A stretch of 64,000 nucleotides of DNA from an uncultured Siphonobacter sp. (GTDB lineage: Bacteria; Bacteroidota; Bacteroidia; Cytophagales; Spirosomataceae): the NCBI GenBank assembly GCA_913774715.1, contig CAJYHS010000065.1, positions 102,957 to 166,956 of the forward strand, in the 5' to 3' direction. Every line of letters begins with the position of its first letter. Within the stretch, counting starts at the first letter, position 1. The notes beneath the pieces are model-generated. The model made no database searches, had not been told where the DNA came from, and saw only the letters and a program-made list of their open reading frames with translations. A program made the position numbers and the translations under genes. This document shows, one piece after another, positions 34,385-41,868 of the stretch.

Positions 34385-35200
34385 ATGGAAACACTGCAAA
34401 CACTCGAGGACTATGTATTCTCTAATCGCAATCAGAACTATGGAGCTTATGAACTACGGCAGGTTTACGGTAAAAACATTCGCTTAGCGGTATTACTAGG
34501 CATTAGCATCTTTTTAGTTACAGCTTTTTCGCCTTTGTTATTTGCTAAAATAACTGCTTCCGATAAAGTTGTGGACGCAAAATTTTTGACCCAGAAGGTA
34601 ACCCTAGACGAGCCAGAACCTTTACCTGAACCGCCAGTGGTCACACCTCCCCCATCCGTGGAAGCCCAACCGATGAATACCTATAAATTTTTAGAGCCTG
34701 AAATTACCCCTGATGTGCTGGTAAAAGAGGAAGTAACTATCACTCAAGATATGCTTCAAACGCACCAGGCAGGATCACAAACCATACTTGACGGCAGCGA
34801 CATGCCTCCGGTACTGGATATTGAGGAAAATACCGGAGCCATAAAAAATGCCATCGTTGAAATCAAATCTTCGAGCGACGACGAAGCTCCGTTATTGAAT
34901 GTTGAAATGCAACCCGAATATCCCGGAGGAATGGAAGCGATGAATCGTTTTCTTCAGAAAAATCTTCGTTATCCTACTCAGGCTCAGCAGGCTAATGTTT
35001 CAGGTAAGGTGTATATGTCTTTCGTAGTGGATCGGGACGGAAGTATTTCACAAATTGAAATTCAGAAAGGGATTGGCTTCGGGTGTGATGAAGAAGCCAA
35101 ACGAGTGCTGAAAGAGATGCCCCGCTGGAAACCCGGCAGACAGCAGGGAAGAGCCGTACGATGCCGATTCAATTTACCTATTGCCTTTACGTTACAATGA
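34385..35200 (+). CDS. TonB family energy transducer
   Basis: A 271-residue protein. A cytosolic N-terminus (FSNRNQNYGAYELRQVYGKN) precedes one transmembrane helix (about 36-56) and a Pro-rich periplasmic linker (about 75-98, PEPLPEPPVVTPPPS). The C-terminal TonB domain (about 175-271) is very similar to that of the M56 fusion protein (ANVSGKVYMSFVVDRDGSIS and GFGCDEE are shared with small changes). TonB proteins energise outer-membrane receptors through ExbBD, which are not encoded nearby. It has its own operator and a terminator upstream, so it is a separate transcription unit. Confidence 0.9.
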   Translation: METLQTLEDYVFSNRNQNYGAYELRQVYGKNIRLAVLLGISIFLVTAFSPLLFAKITASDKVVDAKFLTQKVTLDEPEPLPEPPVVTPPPSVEAQPMNTYKFLEPEITPDVLVKEEVTITQDMLQTHQAGSQTILDGSDMPPVLDIEENTGAIKNAIVEIKSSSDDEAPLLNVEMQPEYPGGMEAMNRFLQKNLRYPTQAQQANVSGKVYMSFVVDRDGSISQIEIQKGIGFGCDEEAKRVLKEMPRWKPGRQQGRAVRCRFNLPIAFTLQ

Positions 35201-35425
35201 GGCCGATTAGAAAACAAAAGGTTAGGTATCTTGACTCTCAGATCACTAGCCTTCTGCTATTTTAAAATTTTTAACGTATGGTAAACTAAAATAGAACTAT
35301 CCTAATAAAAAATTTAAAATTGGACATTACCGAGCTGGAGTTTTTTTAAAAATCTGATAGTCAGTTGTTTTATTGTTGCGTTGCTTGCATATTTGTTTCG
35401 GAAATCAAATTGAATAATCCCAACC

Positions 35426-35734
35426 ATGAGTCTGTCTAAACAATCTCTCAAGAGCAAGCCAATCACCAAGGTAACCTTTTTAGTTCCAGCTGAAATTGGT
35501 ACTGGAGCAGAAAAAGTAGCAGTTGTAGGTGAGTTTAATAGCTGGGATGTGAATGCCACACCTTTGAAAAAACAAAAGGACGGATCATTCAAAACTACAG
35601 TTGAATTAAGCACGGGCCAGGAATATCAGTTCCGTTATTTAATCGATGGTACCAATTGGGTCAACGATTCGGAAGCTGATAAGTACGTATCCAGCGGTAT
35701 CTCCTTCGAAGAAAATTCAGTCGTTGTACTGTAA
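35426..35734 (+). CDS. Small CBM48 / isoamylase-early-set domain protein
   Basis: A 102-residue protein consisting almost entirely of one Ig-like glycogen-binding-type domain: VTFLVPAEIGTGAEKVAVVGEFNSWD, then YQFRYLIDGTNWVNDSEADKY. This is the pattern of CBM48/AMPK-type modules, here without a catalytic domain and without a signal peptide. Stand-alone versions are common in Bacteroidota, with unknown function; binding of glycogen or another alpha-glucan in the cytoplasm is inferred. It is monocistronic, with a strong terminator at 35758-35792. Confidence 0.85.
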   Translation: MSLSKQSLKSKPITKVTFLVPAEIGTGAEKVAVVGEFNSWDVNATPLKKQKDGSFKTTVELSTGQEYQFRYLIDGTNWVNDSEADKYVSSGISFEENSVVVL

Positions 35735-35757
35735 GCCTTTCGATCTTCCCTTATACC

Positions 35758-35792
35758 TCCCCGGCTTTTTTGTAAAGTCGGGGATTTTTTTT
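35758..35792 (+). terminator. Terminator of the CBM48-like gene
   Basis: CCCCGGC / GTCGGGG arms around a loop that includes a T-run and GTAAA, then ATTTTTTTT. A canonical intrinsic terminator. Confidence 0.85.
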
Positions 35793-35887
35793 GATGATAG
35801 TTGCAACGTTTAAGTCTGAAACTGCATCCTTCACTTGTAATAGCTTGAAAAGGTGAAAAGAAAAGATAAAAAAAAAGGTACTATGTA

Positions 35888-35917
35888 TTGCAAAGTACCT
35901 AACAAAGCCTATCTTTG
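35888..35917 (+). promoter_or_regulatory. Bacteroidota-type promoter upstream of the small secreted protein
   Basis: TTG at 35888-35890 and TATCTTTG at 35910-35917 are separated by 19 bp, a good match to the family promoter. Transcription would start near 35924, giving a 5' leader of about 110 nt before the ATG at 36035. Confidence 0.7.
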
Positions 35918-36034
35918 TATCATCAAGTTAAGCTATTGGTAACGAGCTATTATCCGTTCATCCAGAATTACTGGCAAAGCTCAACCTGAATTTGTTACTT
36001 AGAATCACCGTCTGACTTTAACCTCCTCTCAGCT

Positions 36035-36385
36035 ATGAAGTTCTTTGGTTTAGCTTTCCGAAAAATTTCCTTCCTGATGGTTCTATTAGGCCTGTTTAAT
36101 GTTCAGGGTTTCGGCATGGGTATGCCCCACCGCTTATATAACGGTAAAAGCATTGTGAACCAGCTGGCTAAAAAAACCAGTACGTTCGTACAAACGACAC
36201 CAAAAAACGATCTTTCAGGCAAGGCTACGAACCTCAGTTCCTACCCTAAAGTGGCCCGTTCCCTCATGAACGTTGTTCTTGATTGGGCGATCCAGCTTTT
36301 TATGTCTCAGGAAGACGTCACGATTCATACTTCTCCCGGCTTGAAGAGCAAGCCTCTTACCGATACGGTATACTGTCGGGTCTAA
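36035..36385 (+). CDS. Small exported protein of unknown function
   Basis: A 116-residue protein with a hydrophobic N-terminus (RKISFLMVLLGLFNVQGFGMG) that looks like a signal peptide ending near residue 28. A polar middle and a short hydrophobic segment (about 77-90, LMNVVLDWAIQLFM) follow. I recognise no family. The gene is supported by its own promoter (35888-35917) and a perfect terminator (36420-36445), so it is likely to be a real single-gene transcription unit. Confidence 0.7.
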   Translation: MKFFGLAFRKISFLMVLLGLFNVQGFGMGMPHRLYNGKSIVNQLAKKTSTFVQTTPKNDLSGKATNLSSYPKVARSLMNVVLDWAIQLFMSQEDVTIHTSPGLKSKPLTDTVYCRV

Positions 36386-36419
36386 TGATTTTTTTAGTTT
36401 TGGTTAAGGGTTAGTTGGA

Positions 36420-36450
36420 CAAAGCCGCTCGCTTGAGCGGCTTTGCCTTT
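36420..36450 (+). terminator. Terminator of the small exported protein gene
   Basis: A perfect 11-bp stem (36420-36430 with 36435-36445) and a GCTT loop, followed by CCTTT, 35 bp past the stop. Confidence 0.75.
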
Positions 36451-36502
36451 ACAACTAACGTACGCCCCATGAGTTGATTACAGTCTAGCTCCCTATTATT
36501 CT

Positions 36503-36895
36503 ATGCATTATTTATTCGTATACGGCACCTTACGCCGCACGGCCGATCACGTCATGCATCAGGTTCTAAAAAATCAGGCGGAGTGGGTATCTGAAGGTTC
36601 GGTTCCGGGAAAGTTATATCTGGTAGACTGGTATCCCGCTTTCGTTCCAGCAAGCCAGCAGGACGAGCGGGTTCTGGGGGAAGTTTACTTCTTAATGAGT
36701 CCTGAGAAAACCTTCGCTGAATTGGATCCTTACGAGGGTTATTATCCCGACGACGAAGCCCATTCTGATTATCTTCGGCAGCAGAATACCATTCAGTTAA
36801 ACGATGGTTCTACCGTAACTGCCTGGATATACGTTTATAACTTACCCGTCATCGGATTGCCTCAGATCACCAGTGGTGATTTTATGAAGCGTTAG
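36503..36895 (+). CDS. Gamma-glutamylcyclotransferase-fold (AIG2-like) protein
   Basis: A 130-residue protein with the family start LFVYGTLRRTADH, the middle segment LVDWYPAFVP, the catalytic-type Glu in FAELDPYEGY, and VTAWIYVYN near the end. Members cyclise gamma-glutamyl groups, but many bacterial ones have no known substrate. The 3' end overlaps the response regulator gene tail to tail by 4 bp. Confidence 0.88.
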   Translation: MHYLFVYGTLRRTADHVMHQVLKNQAEWVSEGSVPGKLYLVDWYPAFVPASQQDERVLGEVYFLMSPEKTFAELDPYEGYYPDDEAHSDYLRQQNTIQLNDGSTVTAWIYVYNLPVIGLPQITSGDFMKR

Positions 36896-37554
36896 TATAA
36901 GCCGTTTTTCACAGCGTATACAACCATAGCGGCGGTATTCTTTGCCCCTATTTTCTCCATAATCCGCGTGCGATGCCCCTCAACCGTTCGGTCACTAAGG
37001 AATAATTTAGCAGCGATCTGAGTGTTGGTTAATCCGCTACAGATTAATTGCAATACTTCCAGTTCACGTTCACTTAAGGATGGCTGAGCCGTAAAGCTCG
37101 GTTTCTTCAGCTTGGTTTTCTCCAGCATGCGACGATGCATGACTTTATTGAGAAATGTTCCGTAGTAATAATTCTCCGTAACTACCGCTTTTATTGCCTT
37201 TACCACCTCGTCCGGATCGCTGTCTTTGATGATATAGCCGTTAGCCCCTAGCTCCATCAGGTGAGCTACAAAGCCATCGTCGTCGTGCATGGAAATGATA
37301 ATAATCTTTACTTCGGGAAACCGAAGGCGAAGTTGCTCGGTTGCTTTTATCCCATCCATAACCGGCATTTGTAAATCCAGCAGAATAACGTCAGGGGCCT
37401 CAAAAGCCATTTGGGTAAGTAAGTCCTGCCCGTCCTGAGCTTCAATAATAACTTTAACCCCTTCGTAAGTATTAAGAATATTCGCTAACCCCCGCCGAAA
37501 AAGGGCATGGTCATCAGCTACGGCTACTCGAATGACATCAGTAATGATAGGCAT
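36892..37554 (-). CDS. NarL/LuxR-family response regulator
   Basis: A 220-residue protein. The receiver domain (about 8-125) has the acidic pair in ADDHALFRR and phospho-acceptor Asp60 in VILLDLQMPVMDG. The C-terminal LuxR helix-turn-helix (about 155-215) contains SERELEVLQLICSGLTNTQIAAKLFLSDRTVEGHR. It lies 6 bp downstream of the histidine kinase gene and is its cognate partner. It is the last gene of a four-gene operon that starts at 39192. Confidence 0.95.
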   Translation of the reverse strand: MPIITDVIRVAVADDHALFRRGLANILNTYEGVKVIIEAQDGQDLLTQMAFEAPDVILLDLQMPVMDGIKATEQLRLRFPEVKIIIISMHDDDGFVAHLMELGANGYIIKDSDPDEVVKAIKAVVTENYYYGTFLNKVMHRRMLEKTKLKKPSFTAQPSLSERELEVLQLICSGLTNTQIAAKLFLSDRTVEGHRTRIMEKIGAKNTAAMVVYAVKNGLY

Positions 37555-37560
37555 GATTTG

Positions 37561-38364
37561 TTAGGCTGGAAGTAAAGGAATTTCAACTATGGTATGCGTT
37601 CCCTCGCCGGGAGAAGTTTCAAAAATAACATGACCACCCACGACATTCAGGCGGCTTTCAATATTTTTCAAACCGAGGGAAACCGTCTGCTGCTGGGCTT
37701 CTTTGAGGTTAAAACCAACCCCATCATCACTAAAGGTTAATATCACCCGATGCGGCTTAAACAACAGGAATAACTCAATGCGGGAAGCCTGCGAGTGTTT
37801 TAAACTATTATGAAGTAATTCCTGAGCGATTCGGAACAACGTAAATTCAATGGAACGTTCGAGGCGTCCTTCTTCTCCCTGGCATTCCAGATCAATGGTA
37901 ATATCGGGGTTAGCTTGCTGGAGTTTTCGAACCAGATCATGAATCACGGCTACCAACCCTAGTTTTTCGAGAGCCGGCGGCTGAATATCCTTAGTGATTC
38001 GGCGAACATTCTCCACAGCTTCCTCCAGCAATTTCTTGGTGTGATCGGCTGTCTCTTTGGATTCTACGCTATTGTCCAAATGCCGGGTTACCAGTGAGAA
38101 ACTCATTCGTGTAGCGGAAAGTAAGGTTCCAATATCATCGTGTAAATCTGCCGCAATACGCTTGGCTTCTACCTCCTGTGATCGAATGCTGGCTTCCAGT
38201 AGGGCTTTCTGATGTTGCTCTTCCAGCTCCCTAACTACTTCCTTCTGCCGATCCTGTCGCCGTTTGTATAATACCAGAAAGAGTACGATGAATATTGCCA
38301 TCAATAACATGATGGCGATGCCGGCAATTAAAGCTAAACGAACGCCTTTCAGCGAAATATCCAT
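37561..38364 (-). CDS. Sensor histidine kinase (HisKA_3 / NarX type)
   Basis: A 267-residue protein. One N-terminal transmembrane helix (about 8-33) has only a few residues outside, so there is no periplasmic sensor domain. A short coiled coil follows, then the HisKA_3 dimerisation domain with phospho-acceptor His75 in AADLHDDIGTLLSATR, and the HATPase_c domain (FRIAQELLHNSLKHSQAS and DDGVGFN). The input must come from the helix itself or from a partner; the two upstream genes in the operon encode membrane proteins that could fill this role. Confidence 0.94.
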   Translation of the reverse strand: MDISLKGVRLALIAGIAIMLLMAIFIVLFLVLYKRRQDRQKEVVRELEEQHQKALLEASIRSQEVEAKRIAADLHDDIGTLLSATRMSFSLVTRHLDNSVESKETADHTKKLLEEAVENVRRITKDIQPPALEKLGLVAVIHDLVRKLQQANPDITIDLECQGEEGRLERSIEFTLFRIAQELLHNSLKHSQASRIELFLLFKPHRVILTFSDDGVGFNLKEAQQQTVSLGLKNIESRLNVVGGHVIFETSPGEGTHTIVEIPLLPA

Positions 38365-38385
38365 CGGTTTGAACGTAATGAGAAT

Positions 38386-38535
38386 CTAGCCTCTCAGGTG
38401 ATTCATTTCCAGGTACTGACGAGCCAGTTTTCGGTGGAGAAACCAGACCAATCCGATTACGACCAGCGAAAGACTGACCATACTGGATGAGCCAATAATG
38501 ATGATTTCTCTCAAATGCAGTTGAATATAGTTCAT
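38386..38535 (-). CDS. 49-residue single-span membrane protein
   Basis: A short open frame: MNYIQLHLREIIIIGSSSMV at the start, a hydrophobic helix (about 11-33) and a basic C-terminal end (HRKLARQYLEMNHLRG). The ATG follows the stop codon of the upstream gene by only 3 bp (TAA-GCT-ATG), and the kinase gene begins 21 bp beyond its stop. That tight packing on one strand, plus the membrane-like composition and positive-inside tail, supports a real gene. I recognise no family. It may modulate the adjacent sensorless kinase. Confidence 0.7.
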   Translation of the reverse strand: MNYIQLHLREIIIIGSSSMVSLSLVVIGLVWFLHRKLARQYLEMNHLRG

Positions 38536-38538
38536 AGC

Positions 38539-39192
38539 TTATTGAGGTCGAAGTGTTATTACTGCTTTTTTCTGATATAATCCGACGGCTAACAGGATAT
38601 TATAAAGAATATTCAACCATTTAATCATATCCCATAAATCACCCATGGCATCCATATCTGAAATGATATACTTACCAAAGAGAAAGACAAATATGGTACC
38701 CGAAAAGAAGATCAAAATTCCTGAACTTATCCAGAACATCGGGTATCTGGTCAGGACTGCTATTTCCGGTTGTTTCAGTAAATCATAAAAGAATAAAAGC
38801 ACATAAACGATTAATAAGGCATTCGATAAACTCCAGCTTAAATCATCGTACGCGTGCGGGTCGGCTATAAGACGATAGGTAGCCAGAAGATCAAACACCA
38901 CGATGGAAATCAAAACTATCTGCCGAAATAATTGTGTTTTAATAAACTGGTAATACAGCAGTCCCAGTAAGGTAACTTCCAAAATCGTATAGATATTGTA
39001 CCCAATCATATTGCCTTTGGAGCCCATGAAAAAGGTAACCTCTCCCCAGGTTTCTACCAACACTGATGCAGTTAAGTACGCCAGTAAAAGTTTATATTCT
39101 TCCTTTAAGTACTTAAACCTCACCATCCCAACCGCAAAAGGTAATAAAATGAAAGCAATAGAAAAGTGACGCAACCATTCTTGCGAAATCAT
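38539..39192 (-). CDS. Multi-spanning membrane protein of unknown function
   Basis: A 217-residue protein with about six or seven transmembrane helices distributed over its length (for example FSIAFILLPFAVGMV, YNIYTILEVTLLGLLYYQF and WISSGILIFFSGTIFVFLFG). I see no enzyme motif. It is the first gene of the operon, followed by the 49-residue membrane protein, histidine kinase and response regulator. It could act as a sensor or signal transmitter for the kinase, which lacks its own sensor domain; that is inference. Confidence 0.8.
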   Translation of the reverse strand: MISQEWLRHFSIAFILLPFAVGMVRFKYLKEEYKLLLAYLTASVLVETWGEVTFFMGSKGNMIGYNIYTILEVTLLGLLYYQFIKTQLFRQIVLISIVVFDLLATYRLIADPHAYDDLSWSLSNALLIVYVLLFFYDLLKQPEIAVLTRYPMFWISSGILIFFSGTIFVFLFGKYIISDMDAMGDLWDMIKWLNILYNILLAVGLYQKKAVITLRPQ

Positions 39193-39259
39193 ATAATAGA
39201 TTCAGATTAGAGTTTCATAAATATAGAGGGCTTATATTTTTATAAACTAGATGAGCAAA

Positions 39260-39296
39260 AAAATAAAAGCTGGATTGGGATGTATTTCCCAATCCA
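39260..39296 (-). terminator. Terminator of the 112-residue hypothetical gene
   Basis: A perfect 11-bp stem CTGGATTGGGA / TCCCAATCCAG with a 6-nt loop. On the minus strand it is followed by CTTTTATTTTTTT, directly downstream of the gene ending at 39309. Confidence 0.85.
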
Positions 39297-39308
39297 GTAT
39301 TCTGATTA

Positions 39309-39647
39309 CTAACGATTTCCGGGAGGGATAGTTCCTACCCGATCCGCTGCATAATCCCCGTCATCATCCTCGCCTCCCTTGCTAAGCGAAGAGTCCCTTT
39401 TCACTGAAATTCGGTTATCATCCGAATCAGATGGGTATAAAATAATGTTGACTTTTCCATCCTCCAACTCACCAAACAGGATTTTAATGGTATGCACATT
39501 CTCGGGAGATATCAGAGTTTTCATAATGGTTTTACTCACAATAAATCCTTCTAGTTCACCGGGGTGACTTGCTCGGTAACGAGCCATCAGTTCTTCCGCT
39601 TCTTTGAAAGGAATCAACTCTCCAGTAGGTAATACTGAGTCTGCCAT
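39309..39647 (-). CDS. Hypothetical protein, 112 residues
   Basis: A soluble protein without signal peptide or membrane helix. It starts MADSVLPTGELIPFKEAEEL and ends in an acidic, disordered tail (KGGEDDDGDYAADRVG). I recognise no family. A strong dedicated terminator (39260-39296) supports it as a real gene. The 255 bp between it and the divergent rarA start are AT-rich, with a small TAACATTA-type repeat, and must contain both promoters. Confidence 0.65.
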   Translation of the reverse strand: MADSVLPTGELIPFKEAEELMARYRASHPGELEGFIVSKTIMKTLISPENVHTIKILFGELEDGKVNIILYPSDSDDNRISVKRDSSLSKGGEDDDGDYAADRVGTIPPGNR

Positions 39648-39902
39648 AAAAATTAGTCCAAGGGGGTTTGTATAGTATATATTAACATTAATGTACTAAC
39701 ATTAACTAAGTAAATTTGCAGTAACTTTTTTATAATGATCGCCTGACAACATTAAATAGGGTACTTAACCCGGTGAAAAAAGGGGAAAGTACGTAAGGAC
39801 TTGTACTCAAAACCCATTTGATTTTTTCTTGCACTCATACATGGTGGCTCGTTTGTTTGTACTTTGCTTTCCTGTTTTGATGACCTGAAAAAGCCTGAAT
39901 AC

Positions 39903-41177
39903 ATGCAACCACTTGCCGAACGAATGCGTCCCAGGACGCTCGATGAATATATTGGCCAACGTCATTTGTTAGGTCCTACATCGGTGCTAAGACAGGCGAT
40001 TGAAGCTCAACGCATTCCATCCATGATTTTATGGGGACCGCCGGGAGTAGGTAAAACCACGCTGGCAACGCTCATTTCACAATCGCTCAAAGTGCCCTTT
40101 TTTAGTCTTTCTGCGATTAACTCTGGCGTAAAAGATATTCGCGAAACCATTGATGCCGCTTCCAAACAACGATTTTTTAGCTCTGCTAGTCCAATATTGT
40201 TCATTGACGAAATTCACCGCTTTTCCAAGTCCCAGCAGGATTCCTTGCTCGGAGCCGTCGAACGTGGCATTGTTACGTTAATCGGAGCTACTACGGAAAA
40301 CCCTTCATTTGAAGTCATTCCCGCCCTGCTCTCCCGATGTCAGGTATACGTTTTAAAATCCATCGAAAAAGAAGACCTGGTCGAGATGATTGAACGGGCT
40401 TTGCAACGGGACGAGTTTCTGAAAGACCGTAACATTCAGGTAGAGGAATATGAGGCAATGTTACAGCTCTCAGGAGGCGATGGCCGGAAATTATACAATG
40501 TGCTGGAGTTGATTACTAATTTTCAGCGAGCGGGAGAGCCCCTGGTTATTACCAATGAGTTAGTGTTCGAGAAAGTCCAGCAGAATATTGCATTATATGA
40601 TAAGGGAGGCGAAGCTCACTACGACATTGCGTCGGCCTTTATCAAATCCATTCGTGGCTCCGACCCGAATGCGGCCATTTATTACCTGGCCCGGATGCTG
40701 GATGGTGGAGAGGATATTGAATTCATTGCCCGCCGCATTCTGATTTCAGCGGCGGAAGATATTGGTCTGGCTAATCCGAATGCCCTGTTATTGGCAGAAA
40801 GCTGTTTCCAGGCCGTAAAAATGCTGGGCTTACCCGAGGCTCGTATCCCACTGGCAGAGGCTACGATTTACCTCGCCACTTCACCCAAAAGTAACTCAGC
40901 CTATTCAGCCATTAACCAGGCCTTGGAATTAGTGCAGAAAACCGGAGCCCAGCCTATTCCTCTGCATTTACGCAATGCTCCCACGAAGCTGATGAAGGAA
41001 CTGGACTATGGTAAAGACTACCGCTACGCCCATCAGTATAAAGGCAACTTCATCGAACAGGAATTTTTACCGGAATCACTCAAAGGAACCAAATTATTCG
41101 ATCCTCAGGCCAACGCCGCTGAAGAGAAAATCAGAGAACGGTTGAAAGCTTTGTGGAAGGAAAAATATGGGTATTAG
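39903..41177 (+). CDS. rarA: Replication-associated recombination protein A (MgsA/WRNIP1 family)
   Basis: A 424-residue AAA+ ATPase from the ATG at 39903; an in-frame TTG at 39864 would add 13 residues unlike the family. It has [18 protein letters not shown], Walker [12 protein letters not shown], Walker [16 protein letters not shown], sensor 1 [11 protein letters not shown], and the C-terminal MgsA tetramerisation region. RarA acts at stalled replication forks. It converges on the DUF423 gene, with a terminator between them. Confidence 0.96.
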   Translation: MQPLAERMRPRTLDEYIGQRHLLGPTSVLRQAIEAQRIPSMILWGPPGVGKTTLATLISQSLKVPFFSLSAINSGVKDIRETIDAASKQRFFSSASPILFIDEIHRFSKSQQDSLLGAVERGIVTLIGATTENPSFEVIPALLSRCQVYVLKSIEKEDLVEMIERALQRDEFLKDRNIQVEEYEAMLQLSGGDGRKLYNVLELITNFQRAGEPLVITNELVFEKVQQNIALYDKGGEAHYDIASAFIKSIRGSDPNAAIYYLARMLDGGEDIEFIARRILISAAEDIGLANPNALLLAESCFQAVKMLGLPEARIPLAEATIYLATSPKSNSAYSAINQALELVQKTGAQPIPLHLRNAPTKLMKELDYGKDYRYAHQYKGNFIEQEFLPESLKGTKLFDPQANAAEEKIRERLKALWKEKYGY

Positions 41178-41213
41178 TAATTGATCCTGCAAGCTATATA
41201 TAACGATTTCAGA

Positions 41214-41256
41214 ATCAACTTCCCTAAAGTTTAAAACTTTCGGGAAGTTGATTTCA
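41214..41256 (+). terminator. Terminator between rarA and the DUF423 gene
   Basis: A 17-bp stem with one G-U pair (41214-41230 with 41236-41252) and a 5-nt loop. It shares CTTTCGGGAAGTT with the hairpin at 22659-22671. Confidence 0.8.
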
Positions 41257-41294
41257 AATTAGTTAAACGGATCAAAACGCCTCGAACCTATGAA

Positions 41295-41675
41295 TTAAGC
41301 CTTGGCAACCTGATAAGCCAGAATCAACCAGCCAATAATTAGGGACGTTCCACCAATGGGAGCGACAGCACCGAAGGCTTTAATTCCTGCAAAACAGATC
41401 GTATACAGCGAGCCGCTGAAGATAATTACGCCAATTAGAAAAGCCCAGCCAGCCCAGCCCAACCCTTTTTCAATGGCGGGTAACTGGTAAATCAACATCC
41501 CAATGGCCAGTAAAGCCAAAGCGTGATAAAATTGATACCGAACGGCGGTTTCGAAGGTATCAAAACGGCCCGTTGCCACTAACATGGGCTTGAGAGCATG
41601 AGCTCCGAAGGCTCCCAGCCCCACACCTAACGCCCCCAATAATGAACCTGCCAGCAGGGCAAATTTTGCAGTCAT
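41295..41675 (-). CDS. DUF423 membrane protein
   Basis: A 126-residue protein with four predicted transmembrane helices and the family start LLAGSLLGALGVGLGAFGAHALK. YQFYHALALLAIG and GWAFLIGVIIFSGSLYTICF follow. The family is widespread and small; the function is not established. It is a single gene convergent with rarA. Confidence 0.9.
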   Translation of the reverse strand: MTAKFALLAGSLLGALGVGLGAFGAHALKPMLVATGRFDTFETAVRYQFYHALALLAIGMLIYQLPAIEKGLGWAGWAFLIGVIIFSGSLYTICFAGIKAFGAVAPIGGTSLIIGWLILAYQVAKA

Positions 41676-41868
41676 AGAAAAATATACGTTTTAATGAGAA
41701 AATTTAAGCTATTTAGAAGTACCCATTAGATACCTATTTTTAAGGGTGTAAATTTCGGGTACGATTGTTACATTTCTCTTAATAATGACGTTCCAAGGCG
41801 TAAGTTTTTATTCTTATACCTTACTTTGTTCCGTTTCCCATTCTAAAGACTATCTTGATTCATAGCTT

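Noticed and set aside
30600..35200. A beta-lactam resistance locus
   Set aside because: BlaI and M56 are present, but there is no beta-lactamase or penicillin-binding sensor domain; TonB domains replace it.
39864..39902. TTG-started extension of RarA
   Set aside because: The conserved N-terminus is reached from the ATG at 39903; the 13 extra residues do not resemble the family.
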